Origin: Armatimonadota bacterium
GTDB lineage: Bacteria; Armatimonadota; UBA10988
DNA: 14,844 nt
Direction: 5' to 3'
Assembly (NCBI GenBank): GCA_016183835.1
Contig: JACPDV010000311.1
Coordinates: 6,659 to 21,502 of the forward strand
Shown: piece by piece, positions 1-7,833 of the stretch
Layout: every line of letters begins with the position of its first letter
Position numbering within the stretch: the first letter of the stretch is position 1
Notes under the pieces: generated by a model
Database searches by the model: none
What the model was told of the DNA's origin: nothing
What the model saw: the letters and a program-made list of their open reading frames with translations, nothing else
Translations under genes and position numbers: made by a program

Positions 1-698
1 ACGTCGGCCCAGTCCCAGACCCAGAAGCCGTGGAGCCAGGCGCCCGGCTCTCCGGTCCACTGCGCCGGCCGCGGGTCGTCGCAGACGAACCGGCCGTCGG
101 GGGTGGTGACGATGCCCGTCTTCGGCGCGCCGTTCTCGTCGAGCGCCGCGGCGATGTGGAGGTAGCCGGTGTTCGGGTAGCGCGCCAGGGTCATCGGCCG
201 GTCGCGGAAGAAGAGCTCGAGCCCGGGGTCGGACTGGTAGCTCTGCGGGCTGTTGATGCCCTGGAGGTCGGTGACGCCGAGCGCCTTCAGGTCGGCCTGC
301 TGCACCTTGCCGCGGGCCGCCGGATCGAGCCTGGCCAGGATCGCCGGGTCCGCCACGGGTTGCCAGCCGGTGACGGTCTTGCCGCCTGCGATCCGGACTG
401 CTTCGCCCTTTCGAGCGCGGTACTCGATCGGCGCCTCGGCGGTGCCGGAGTCGGCGGAGGCGAACTCGATCGGTTGCTTTAGCTCGTAGATCCCGCCGGC
501 CAGCTCGACGGCAGTCGGCCCGCTGCGCGGCAGCTTGCGCACGGCGTCGCGCGCCCGCTCGAGGGTGGCGTAGGGCTTGGCGCGGGTGCCCGGGTTGGCG
601 TCGTTGCCCTGGAGCGCGACGTGGAGGGTGACTGCCGGGAGCGCCGGGGCGGTCAGAGCGAGCGCGGCGACCGTGGGGAGGAGCGTGAGACGGGACAT
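1..698 (-). CDS. Secreted right-handed parallel beta-helix protein (partial, C-terminus outside window)
   Basis: Reading the minus strand from ATG at 698 gives an open frame through to the window edge (232 codons seen). It opens with a signal peptide (MSRLTLLPTVAALALTAPALPA, cleavage after ALPA), so the product is exported. Directly after it comes HVALQGNDANPGT..KPYATLERARDAV (about residues 25-53), the N-terminal signature of beta-helix/DUF1565-type proteins (GNDxNPGTxxxPxxTLxxA). The following GIYELKQPIEF and APIEYRARKGEAVRIAGGK segments look like the first helix coils. The start is supported by AGGAAG about 7 nt upstream. Related proteins are usually 600-1000 residues, so most of the repeat region lies outside. 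Members include polysaccharide lyases and glycosidases as well as proteins of unknown activity; no catalytic residue can be assigned from this part. It is divergent from the GH2 gene, sharing a 112-nt upstream region. Confidence 0.85.
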   Translation of the reverse strand, partial: MSRLTLLPTVAALALTAPALPAVTLHVALQGNDANPGTRAKPYATLERARDAVRKLPRSGPTAVELAGGIYELKQPIEFASADSGTAEAPIEYRARKGEAVRIAGGKTVTGWQPVADPAILARLDPAARGKVQQADLKALGVTDLQGINSPQSYQSDPGLELFFRDRPMTLARYPNTGYLHIAAALDENGAPKTGIVTTPDGRFVCDDPRPAQWTGEPGAWLHGFWVWDWAD

Positions 699-810
699 CG
701 TGGTCTTCCTACGTCACTCAGGTTCGGCCCCGCCACGTCCTTCCCTCCCGCCGGGCAGGAATGCACCTTGCCGCCCGCGAACTGCCGCGGCGCCCGGGAT
801 TCCGCCCTTG
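699..810. promoter_or_regulatory. Divergent intergenic region between beta-helix and GH2 genes
   Basis: These 112 nt must hold the start signals of both divergent genes. On the minus side AGGAAG lies just upstream of the ATG at 698. On the plus side there is no purine-rich ribosome-binding site before the ATG at 811; a GGCAGGA instead precedes an ATG at 761. I see no convincing -35/-10 pair for either direction. Confidence 0.35.
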
Positions 811-811
811 A
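761..811 (+). CDS. Candidate 16-residue leader ORF overlapping the GH2 start
   Basis: ATG at 761 opens a short frame encoding MHLAARELPRRPGFRP and ends with TGA at 809-811. That stop shares its last base with the ATG (811) of the GH2 gene, forming TGATG. GGCAGGA sits immediately before the short ORF, closer than an ideal spacing, while the GH2 start lacks any visible ribosome-binding site of its own. That pattern would fit re-initiation coupling, but a random small ORF in GC-rich DNA is equally possible. There is no homology argument for the peptide. Confidence 0.2.
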   Translation: MHLAARELPRRPGFRP

Positions 812-3800
812 TGCTCATCACGGCCCTGCTCCTGTCCGGCGTCTCCGCGCCCGACGATGACTGGCATCTCGACGCCCTGCCGCCCGACTATCACCTCCAG
901 GCCTGCGACGACGGCGGGGTGCCCGGCCTGCAACCGCACGTGGTGGGCGGCGACATCCACACCTTCGGGGCCAACGAGGTGCCCGCCGGCGACGACAAGG
1001 CGCGCAGCGTGGCCTGGGACTGGCAGCACCTCGACCTGCGCTACAACGGCCTCGACCCGCAGGTACCCTACGCGATCGCCGTGACCTACGCCAATGAGCC
1101 CTTCAACAACCGGGTGCAGAGCCTGTGGGCCGGCGACTTCCGCCTCCACGGGCCGCATCCGCTGCCGAAGGGCGGTGTGGAGCGCCTGCTCTTCCGCATT
1201 CCGCCCGCGGCGCATCGCGACGGCACGCTGGTCCTCTCGTGCAAGCTCGAGGCGCAGGTCAACGTGGTGGTGTCGATGGTCGAGCTGTGGGCGCCGCGGC
1301 CCTCGCCCAAGGTGCTCTATCTGCGGGCCGGCGCGGCGCCCTACACCGGGCTCTCAGGCCGCGTCTACGACCTGGTCTGCGACCCGCAGCCCGGCGCCGA
1401 GGTCACGCTGGAGGCCGGCGGCAAGCGGCTGGCGGCGGCCACCACGGGACAGGACGGCCGCTTCACCTTCGAGTCGAAGCTGCTGACGGGCGTGCCGGAC
1501 GACGCCGAGGCAAGGGTGATGGCCCTCTTCGCCGGTGCGGAGGCCGTGGCCACGCTGCGCGCCGGGGAGAGCCGCTTCGAGCCGCTCCGCTACCGCCCGG
1601 TGCCCGACCGGGTGGGCGGGCTGCGGCAGTGCGAGCTGAGTCTCGACGGGGCGTGGCGGCTCCGACCGCAAGGCGCCGCAACGTGGCAGCCGTTCCACGT
1701 GCCGGGGCAGTTCAAGCAGCAGGGCCACGACCTGCCGCCGGACAAGCCGGTGGCGCTGGCGACCGAGTTTGCCGTCCCCGCCGCGTGGGCCGGGCAGCGG
1801 CTGATCCTGCGCTTCGACGCCGTCCACGGCTCGGCCGACTACCGGCTCAACGGCACGCTGGTCGGTCACAGCGACCACCTCTTCACGCCGGTGGAGCTCG
1901 ACGTGACCGCCGCGGCGAAGCCGGGGGAGACCAACCGGCTCGACCTGGAGCTGCTGGTGGACACGCCCTCCGAGCGGCTCTCCATCGCCAGCGGCTACGC
2001 CTTCCACAGCCTCGGCGGGATCCCGCGCAAGGTGCGGCTGTTCGCCCTGCCGGCGGTCCACGTGCGCAGCCTGCGGCTCGCCGCTGGGCTGGATGATGCA
2101 TACCAGACTGGCGAACTGGACGTCGAGGCCGCCGTGGACGGCGCGGCCGACGGGCTGCGCCTGGCTTTCGCGCTCAGCGGCCCAGGACTCACGCATCCCC
2201 TCGCCGCCGAGTTCCCGGTAGGGGCGGGGTCTCCCCGCCCATCCGCCGGCCACGACACCGGCCGTCCCGACACCGGCCGCACCGAAACCGCCACGGCCGG
2301 AGGGCGGGGAGACCCCGCCCCTACCGGCGGAACGGAGCCGGTGGTCGCGCGCGGCGCCCTCCGCCTTCCCCACGTCCGGCCCTGGACCGCCGAGTCTCCG
2401 CACCTCTACGAGCTGGCCCTCGACCTGAAGCAGGGCGACCGCCTGCTGGAGCGCGTCACACGCCGAGTCGGCTTCAAGCGCATCGAGGTGCGCGGCCGGC
2501 AGCTCTACCTCAACGGTCGGCGGATCAAGCTCGCCGGCGCCTGCCACCACGAGATCGACCCCCTCACCGGCCGCGCCGACACCGCCCGCCACGCTGAGGA
2601 GGACATCCGCCTGATGCGCGGGGCCAACCTCAACTACCTCCGCACCTCTCACTACCCGCCGACCGAGGAGCTGCTCGAGGCCGCCGATCGACAGGGGATC
2701 TACGTCGAGGTGGAGGCGCCCTTCTGCTGGGTTTCCGCCACCGAGGAGGTCGAGTACGCCCGCGAGGTGCTTACCCCCACCGCCGCGATGGTCGACTTCT
2801 GCGCCGATCACCCCAGCGTGCTGCACTGGTCGCTGGCCAACGAGTCGGCCTTCAACCCGGTCTTCGAGCTGGCCGACCGGATGGTCAAGGAGCTGGATGC
2901 CACGCACCCGACCACCTTCAACCACGCCTTCAGCCGCGAAGAGGCGTCGCGCTGCGTTGACATCGCCAACCTGCACTATCCCGGCTATCCCTACGACGCG
3001 CTCCTGGTCGACGACCCGCGGCCGCTGATCCTGGACGAATACTGGTTCCCGGTGTGCCACGAGCAGACCGACGTGCGGGTGAACCCGGGCTTGCGCGAGC
3101 TGTGGGGCATGGGCCAGGCCGAGCCCGCCTCCGCCTGGGCGGAGCACTGCGCTCTGAGCTACGCGCAGCCGATGATGCTCCCCGGCGCGCGGCCCGGCAC
3201 CTGGAGCGACATCGCCCACTCCGACCGGGTGGTCGGGGGCAGCATCTGGGCGGCCATCGACGACTCCTTCTACTTCGCCGACGGCACGCACGCCGGCTAC
3301 TCCTGGCACCACGGCTACTGGGGCCTGATGGACGCCTGGCGCCGGCCGAAGCCCGAGTGGTTCCTGGCCCGGCAGATCTTCAGCCCGGTCTGGTTCGTCA
3401 CCCGCCACGTGCCGTTCGCCCCGGGGCAGCGCAGCGTCCGCCTGCCGATGGAGAACCGCTACAGCTTCACCGACTTCGCGGAGCTGCGCTTCACGTGGTC
3501 GATCGGCTCGCAGCGCGGCACGCTGCATCCTCAGCTCGCCCCGGGCGCCGCCGGCGTGATCGAGCTGCCGGTGCCCGGCGGGACGCGGCCGGGCGACACG
3601 ATCCTGGTGCGGGCGGAACGCGATGGCGTGCTGGTCAACAGCGCGGAGATCACGCTCGGCGAGCGGCCCGAACCGGAACTGGCCGAGCCGGACGCCGGCC
3701 CGCCGCTGCGGCACGACGAGGGCGCGCGAACCACACTCGCCGGCGAGGGCTTCACACTCACGCTCGATCGCACCACCGGCGCGCTCGACGCGGGGAGCAC

Positions 3801-4491
3801 GCCGCTCCGCCGCCTGCCGCAACTGCACGTCTCCCGCTACGACTACGGCGATCTGAACCCCGGCGCGCCGCGCTACGCCCTGCTCCCCGACCCGGCCACG
3901 CGGCAGGTCGTGGCGGTGAATCTGGCCGAGCGGCGCGAAGGGCTCGAGATCGCGGTGACGGACCGCTACGACGGCTTCGAGGGCACGGTGACCTGGCTCC
4001 TCGACCGCCGCGGCGTGGGACGGCTGAGCTACGACTACGCGTACGCCGGGCCCGAGCTGCACGCCCGGGAGGTGGGGCTGAAGCTGCTCCTGCGGCCCGA
4101 CGACAATGTGCTGAACTGGCGGCGCTGGTCGGAGTGGGGGCCGTCGGACGAGGACGACATCAGCCGCGCGCTGGGCCGCGCGTCGGCCCGCCGCGACGCG
4201 CGTTGGCCGGACCAGCCGGAGGGCCGCACGCCGCACTGGCCGTGGGCGCTCGACCAGACCGAGCTGGGTACCAACGACTTCCGCGGGATCAAGTTCAACG
4301 TCCGCGAGGCCACCCTCGGCGGCCCGCACGGCGGGGTGACGCTCCACGCGCAAGTGGACCGGCACGTGCGCGCCTGTCTCGACCCGGACGGCGTGTGGCT
4401 CCACCTGATCACCGACTGCCGCATGGGGCCCATCGTGATCCGGCCCGGCGACCGGCTGCAGGGCTGGTTCGCGGTGAGCCTCACCAGGTGA
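811..4491 (+). CDS. Secreted glycoside hydrolase family 2 enzyme (beta-galactosidase-like)
   Basis: This 1226-residue protein probably hydrolyses terminal beta-linked sugars outside the cytoplasm. ATG 811 is chosen because it starts a signal peptide (MLITALLLSGVSA); the frame stays open further upstream but would overlap the divergent gene. Domain order: a galactose-binding-like beta-sandwich (about 15-160), a carboxypeptidase-regulatory-like Ig fold (about 165-255), the GH2 sugar-binding domain (275-415), the GH2 Ig-like domain (415-550), the TIM barrel (556-860) and a C-terminal beta-sandwich (965-1226) resembling the LacZ small-chain domain. LacZ landmarks are present: GACHHEIDPLTGR (576 on), RTSHYP (611-616), acid/base E678 in WSLANES and nucleophile candidate E743 in LDEYW. 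It is longer than E. coli LacZ (1024), partly through extra N-terminal domains and a repeat-derived insertion at 469-506. The substrate cannot be told from sequence; galactosidase, glucuronidase and mannosidase are all possible. The stop overlaps the GNAT start. Confidence 0.9.
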   Translation: MLITALLLSGVSAPDDDWHLDALPPDYHLQACDDGGVPGLQPHVVGGDIHTFGANEVPAGDDKARSVAWDWQHLDLRYNGLDPQVPYAIAVTYANEPFNNRVQSLWAGDFRLHGPHPLPKGGVERLLFRIPPAAHRDGTLVLSCKLEAQVNVVVSMVELWAPRPSPKVLYLRAGAAPYTGLSGRVYDLVCDPQPGAEVTLEAGGKRLAAATTGQDGRFTFESKLLTGVPDDAEARVMALFAGAEAVATLRAGESRFEPLRYRPVPDRVGGLRQCELSLDGAWRLRPQGAATWQPFHVPGQFKQQGHDLPPDKPVALATEFAVPAAWAGQRLILRFDAVHGSADYRLNGTLVGHSDHLFTPVELDVTAAAKPGETNRLDLELLVDTPSERLSIASGYAFHSLGGIPRKVRLFALPAVHVRSLRLAAGLDDAYQTGELDVEAAVDGAADGLRLAFALSGPGLTHPLAAEFPVGAGSPRPSAGHDTGRPDTGRTETATAGGRGDPAPTGGTEPVVARGALRLPHVRPWTAESPHLYELALDLKQGDRLLERVTRRVGFKRIEVRGRQLYLNGRRIKLAGACHHEIDPLTGRADTARHAEEDIRLMRGANLNYLRTSHYPPTEELLEAADRQGIYVEVEAPFCWVSATEEVEYAREVLTPTAAMVDFCADHPSVLHWSLANESAFNPVFELADRMVKELDATHPTTFNHAFSREEASRCVDIANLHYPGYPYDALLVDDPRPLILDEYWFPVCHEQTDVRVNPGLRELWGMGQAEPASAWAEHCALSYAQPMMLPGARPGTWSDIAHSDRVVGGSIWAAIDDSFYFADGTHAGYSWHHGYWGLMDAWRRPKPEWFLARQIFSPVWFVTRHVPFAPGQRSVRLPMENRYSFTDFAELRFTWSIGSQRGTLHPQLAPGAAGVIELPVPGGTRPGDTILVRAERDGVLVNSAEITLGERPEPELAEPDAGPPLRHDEGARTTLAGEGFTLTLDRTTGALDAGSTPLRRLPQLHVSRYDYGDLNPGAPRYALLPDPATRQVVAVNLAERREGLEIAVTDRYDGFEGTVTWLLDRRGVGRLSYDYAYAGPELHAREVGLKLLLRPDDNVLNWRRWSEWGPSDEDDISRALGRASARRDARWPDQPEGRTPHWPWALDQTELGTNDFRGIKFNVREATLGGPHGGVTLHAQVDRHVRACLDPDGVWLHLITDCRMGPIVIRPGDRLQGWFAVSLTR
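2215..2327. repeat. Palindromic repeat element inserted in frame in the GH2 gene
   Basis: Two 26-nt arms, 2215-2240 (starting ccggtaggggcggggtc) and 2302-2327, are perfect reverse complements separated by 61 nt. Each arm is also internally near-palindromic (GGCGGGGTCTCCCCGCC). The spacer contains a 12-nt direct repeat (cgacaccggccg at 2253-2264 and 2268-2279). The 113-nt unit is read through as residues 469-506, giving low-complexity sequence (VGAGSPRPSAG...DTGRPDTGR...GRGDPAPTG) inside the GH2 Ig-like domain, unlike the flanking beta-strand sequence. The host frame is intact. Confidence 0.85.
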
Positions 4492-5441
4492 GCGCGCTGA
4501 GCGAGGTGGTGATCCGCGGCTACCGCCCCGCGGACGAGGCGGCGCTGCTCGCCCTGTGGTCGGCCGCCCTGCCGCTCGACGCGGTGGACGCCGGCACGCT
4601 GCGGCGCAAGGTCTTCTGCGACCCGAGCTTCCACGCCGACTGGCTGCTGCTGGCCCAGCGCGACGGCGAGCTGCTCGGGTTTCTGTTGGCCCTGATCCGG
4701 CGCGAGCCGTTCCCCGGCGTGGGCCTGGAGCCTGAGCGCGGCTGGATCACGGCCTTCGGCGTGCGGCCCGAGGCGCGGCGGCAGGGCGTCGGCGGAAGGC
4801 TGCTCGGCGAGGCGCTGGAGCTGTTCCGCGAGGCTGGGCGGACGAGCGTGAGCATCGCGCCCTACGTGCCTTGCTACTTCGTCCCCGGTGTGGATGTGAA
4901 GGCGTATGCCGAAGGGCTGGCGTTCCTCGAGAAGCGCGGCTTCGAGGTCGTCTCGCGGCCGCTGAGCATGGACGCGAACCTGGTGACCTTCGACTTCGGT
5001 CCGTACCGCGAGCGGCGGGCGAGGCTGGCCGGTCAGGGCGTCGTCGTGCGCGCGCTGGCGCCGGCCGAGACGCCTGCGTTCCTGGCGTTCCTGGCCGAGC
5101 AGATGCCGCCCGACTGGGTGCGGCACGCGCGGGAGCTGCTCAGCGACGCGGCGCGCGGGCTGGCGGGGTATGACCAGGTGACGGTGGCGGCGGAGGGCGA
5201 CGCGCTGCTCGGCTACTGCCAGTTCGGGGGCGAGCACTTCGGGCCGTTCGGGGTTCGCGCCGAGCGGCAGGGGCAGGGGATCGGCACGGTGCTGCTCGCG
5301 ACGGCGCTGGAGACGATGCGCGCGCGCGGGCTGCACCATGCCTGGGTGCTGTGGACCAGCGACGAGACGGCGGCGCGGGTCTACACGCGGTTCGGGTTCA
5401 CCGAGACGCGGCGCTTCGCGGTGCTGCGGCGGGGGCTGTGA
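4488..5441 (+). CDS. Tandem GNAT-fold acetyltransferase
   Basis: A cytoplasmic 317-residue protein with two GNAT (GCN5-related N-acetyltransferase) domains, expected to transfer an acyl group from acyl-CoA to an amine. The N-terminal domain (about 6-155) begins with VVIRGYRPAD and has motif A as VRPEARRQGVGG (R97-x-x-G100-x-G102). The C-terminal domain (about 180-317) has VRAERQGQGIGT (Q261-x-x-G264-x-G266) followed by the GNAT ending DETAARVYTRFGFTETRRF. Both CoA-binding motifs are intact, which is less common than one domain being degenerate. The GTG start at 4488 overlaps the GH2 stop as GTGA, indicating translational coupling. A GTG at 4506 is the alternative. The acceptor substrate is unknown; an amino sugar released by the coupled hydrolase would be a guess. 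Confidence 0.88.
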   Translation: MSALSEVVIRGYRPADEAALLALWSAALPLDAVDAGTLRRKVFCDPSFHADWLLLAQRDGELLGFLLALIRREPFPGVGLEPERGWITAFGVRPEARRQGVGGRLLGEALELFREAGRTSVSIAPYVPCYFVPGVDVKAYAEGLAFLEKRGFEVVSRPLSMDANLVTFDFGPYRERRARLAGQGVVVRALAPAETPAFLAFLAEQMPPDWVRHARELLSDAARGLAGYDQVTVAAEGDALLGYCQFGGEHFGPFGVRAERQGQGIGTVLLATALETMRARGLHHAWVLWTSDETAARVYTRFGFTETRRFAVLRRGL

Positions 5442-5468
5442 CGCGGAGAAGCACAGAAGACCCGGGGA

Positions 5469-5572
5469 TGGATCAACAGATGACGCAGATTAGCGCAGAT
5501 GATCCGAGGATGGTCCGGTAGTGCCCTGGACTCCCGAATCATCTGTGTCCATCTGCGTCATCTGTTGATCCA
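5469..5572. repeat. Intergenic palindromic repeat (CAGATGACGCAGAT type)
   Basis: The 22-nt arms at 5469-5490 (tggatcaacagatgacgcag...) and 5551-5572 are perfect reverse complements. Complementarity continues imperfectly inward (5491-5503 with 5538-5550, 9 of 13 pairs), giving a stem of about 35 bp and a 34-nt loop. The words CAGATGACGCAGAT and ATCTGTGTCCATCTGCG match a repeat style I recognise from intergenic regions of many Planctomycetes/Verrucomicrobia/Acidobacteria-type genomes. It lies between the GNAT stop (5441) and the thiolase start (5611), so it could also act as a transcriptional or mRNA-stability barrier. Confidence 0.85.
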
Positions 5573-5610
5573 CCTCTCCGGTCGATCCGGCCAAGGGCAA
5601 AGGTGACAAT

Positions 5611-6753
5611 GTGGACGTGGTGATCGTGCGGGCGAGGCGAACGCCGTTCGGGCGGTTCCTCGGCGGGCTGGCGGAGCTGTCGGCGGCCGACCTGGCCGTC
5701 GCGGCGGGTACGGCGGCGCTGGAGGGGCTCGATCCGGCGCGCGTCGACCTGCTCGTGCTGGGCAACGTGCTCGGCGCCGGGCAGGGGATGAACGTCGCCC
5801 GGCAGGTGGCCCTGCGGCTGGGACTGCCCGAGTCCGCGCCGGCCTTCACGGTCAACCTGATGTGCGGCTCCGGGCTGCACAGCGTGGCTCTCGCGGCGCA
5901 GGCGGTCCGGCTCGGCGAGGCGGAGGTGGTGCTCTGCGGCGGGACCGAGTCGATGAGCAACGCCCCGTATCTGCTGGAGCGCGCGCGGAGCGGCTACCGG
6001 CTGGGCGACGGGAAGCTGGTGGACGCCGTGCTCCGCGACGGGCTGGTGGACGGCTACATCGGCGAACACATGGCGGTCACCTCCGAGCGCCTGGCGGAGC
6101 AGTTCGGCATCACCCGCACGGAGCAGGACGCCTACGCCGTGCTCAGCCAGCAGCGCTACGCCGCGGCGCACGCCGCGGGCGCCTTCGCTGCGGAGCTAGT
6201 GCCGGCCGGCAAGCTGAGCGCCGATGAGCACCCGCGGCCCGAGACATCGCCGGAAAGGCTGGCCTCGCTCACGCCGTCGTTCCGCGCGGACGGCACGGTG
6301 ACGGCGGGAAACGCCTCGGGGATCAACGACGGTGCGGCGATGCTGCTGGTCTGCTCCGCGGCCGTGGCGGAGCACGAGGGCTGGCCGCCGCTGGCGCGGA
6401 TCGAGGCGGCAGTGGCGGTGGGCTGCGACCCGCGGCGGATGGGGCTCGGCCCGGTGCACGCGGCACGCAAGCTGTGCTCCCGGCTCGGCTGCGACGTGGC
6501 GGCGTTCGACACGTTCGAGATCAACGAGGCCTTCGCGGCGCAGACGCTGTCGTGCCTCCGCGAGATGCAACTGCCGCCGGAGCGGGTCAACGAGGACGGC
6601 GGGGCGATCGCGCTCGGGCACCCCATCGGGGCGAGCGGGGCGAGACTGGTCGCGCACCTGGCGCAGCGCATCGCGTCAGGGCGAACGAAGCGCGGCCTGG
6701 CGACGCTCTGCGTCGGCGGCGGGATGGGCGTGGGGATGGCGCTGAGCGCGTGA
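5611..6753 (+). CDS. Thiolase (acetyl-CoA C-acyltransferase)
   Basis: A cytoplasmic 380-residue thiolase that either condenses two acyl-CoAs (e.g. to acetoacetyl-CoA) or cleaves 3-ketoacyl-CoA. All family landmarks are present: VVIVRARRTPFG at the N-terminus, nucleophile C85 in NLMCGSGLHS, GGTESMSNAPYLL, GNASGINDGAA, NEAF with N305, H337 in ALGHPIGASGA, and acid/base C367 in LCVGGGMG. Length is close to the usual 390 or so. The GTG start at 5611 is chosen because AAAGGTGA lies just upstream and the protein aligns from its second residue. An ATG at 5609 is in another frame. The gene follows the palindromic repeat and is convergent with the next gene, with only 9 nt between the two stops. Biosynthetic and degradative thiolases cannot be separated here; no 3-hydroxyacyl-CoA dehydrogenase or other beta-oxidation partner is nearby. 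Confidence 0.95.
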   Translation: MDVVIVRARRTPFGRFLGGLAELSAADLAVAAGTAALEGLDPARVDLLVLGNVLGAGQGMNVARQVALRLGLPESAPAFTVNLMCGSGLHSVALAAQAVRLGEAEVVLCGGTESMSNAPYLLERARSGYRLGDGKLVDAVLRDGLVDGYIGEHMAVTSERLAEQFGITRTEQDAYAVLSQQRYAAAHAAGAFAAELVPAGKLSADEHPRPETSPERLASLTPSFRADGTVTAGNASGINDGAAMLLVCSAAVAEHEGWPPLARIEAAVAVGCDPRRMGLGPVHAARKLCSRLGCDVAAFDTFEINEAFAAQTLSCLREMQLPPERVNEDGGAIALGHPIGASGARLVAHLAQRIASGRTKRGLATLCVGGGMGVGMALSA

Positions 6754-6762
6754 GCGGGCTGC

Positions 6763-7833
6763 TCAGGGCTCGGCGGCCAGGCTGTACTCCCGCAGCGCGC
6801 TGAGGTAGTCCTCGGCGGTCTCGCCCGGCGCGTAGGCGATCGCCTGCCACGACTCCGGCGTGAACGGCCCCTGCGGCCAGAGCCACACGGCGATCGGTCC
6901 CGCCGGGTCGCCGTCGGCGGCCGAGGCGAGCTGCTCGCGGAAGTGCACGGCCCGGTAGTTCGGCTTCTTCGCGCCGAAGTCGATGGGGAACAGCCCGGCG
7001 ATCACCTGCTGGTTGGACCCGACGAACGGGAACTGCGTGCGCTTCCAGTCGCAGGTCGCCTTGGTGTCGCGCCCCTGCCACCACGACTGGTACCACTCCC
7101 CGCCCAGGTCGCCCGGCCCGGCGCCGTAAGTGTGCTCCGGGCCCAGGCGCAGCCGCAGGCCGGCATCCTGGAAGCCCTGATACCACCAGCGCTCGCCGGG
7201 GTAGCCGAAGGCGTAGACCTGCACCACCTCCGCGCCGGGCCAGACGGCGTGGATCGCCCGGCCGACCTGCAGCCCGCGGCGGTAGTAGTTGCCGTCCGGA
7301 CCGACCTGCTCCGCATGGCCGCCCCAGACCCACGGCTTGGTCTTGCCGGACTCGTCGCCCTGGTAGCTGTAGTAGGACTCGTTGTCGTAGACCAGCCCGG
7401 CGAAGCCGGCTTCGCGGACGCCCGGGTAGATGGCGGCGATGCGGCGGCAGAGGTCGGCCCAGAGCGCCTCGGTCTCGGGCGACGAGTCCCACAGGTGCAC
7501 TTCCGGCCTGCCGGGCTGCCGGGCATGCTCGTAGAGGATGTCGGGCACGGGCCGCTCGAACCACCAGCAACGGATGCGGTGTTGCTGGTAGGCCGCGAGC
7601 GTGCCCTCGTTGGTGATGTCGGCCGCCGACTTCTGGGTCTCGGGCCGCTGGTCCTGGGGGAAGGCGCCCTGGAGCGGGTAGAGCCAGACGTCGGTGATCC
7701 CGATGCGATGGTACCAGTCGGCCAAGGCCGCGCCGGCGGTCAGGTCGCCGCCGAAGAGGTGGACTTCGACGCGGCGGTGGGCAGGGGCGAGGAGCGACGA
7801 CGCGGCGATGAGGAGCAACCCGAGCGAGGGCAT
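6763..7833 (-). CDS. Secreted protein of unknown function, possible TIM-barrel glycosidase-like fold
   Basis: I do not recognise the family. ATG 7833 starts a 356-residue protein with a signal peptide (MPSLGLLLIAASSLLAPA), which fixes the start despite a weak ribosome-binding site (GGGAA). The mature part opens with a strand-helix-strand pattern (VEVHLFGGD ... GITDVWLYP, residues 22-53). It then shows ITNEGTLAAYQQHRIRCWWF and AGFAGLVYDNESYY, where D150 and E152 end a predicted strand as catalytic acids do in TIM-barrel glycosidases. It is rich in Trp and Tyr (GERWWYQGF, GGEWYQSWWQ), typical of carbohydrate-binding surfaces. The fold and a sugar role are inference. It is convergent with the thiolase and downstream of the DAC-domain gene on the same strand, but 289 nt separate them, so it is probably transcribed separately. 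Confidence 0.75.
   Translation of the reverse strand: MPSLGLLLIAASSLLAPAHRRVEVHLFGGDLTAGAALADWYHRIGITDVWLYPLQGAFPQDQRPETQKSAADITNEGTLAAYQQHRIRCWWFERPVPDILYEHARQPGRPEVHLWDSSPETEALWADLCRRIAAIYPGVREAGFAGLVYDNESYYSYQGDESGKTKPWVWGGHAEQVGPDGNYYRRGLQVGRAIHAVWPGAEVVQVYAFGYPGERWWYQGFQDAGLRLRLGPEHTYGAGPGDLGGEWYQSWWQGRDTKATCDWKRTQFPFVGSNQQVIAGLFPIDFGAKKPNYRAVHFREQLASAADGDPAGPIAVWLWPQGPFTPESWQAIAYAPGETAEDYLSALREYSLAAEP

Noticed and set aside
577..810. Extending the GH2 protein upstream to 577
   Set aside because: It would overlap the start and signal peptide of the divergent beta-helix gene and would bury the GH2 signal peptide inside the protein.
1354..4404. A 1016-codon open frame antisense to the GH2 gene
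   Set aside because: It mirrors the codon bias of the GH2 frame in GC-rich DNA, is low-complexity and Arg/Val/Gly-rich, and has no recognisable motif; the GH2 frame has clear domains and catalytic residues.
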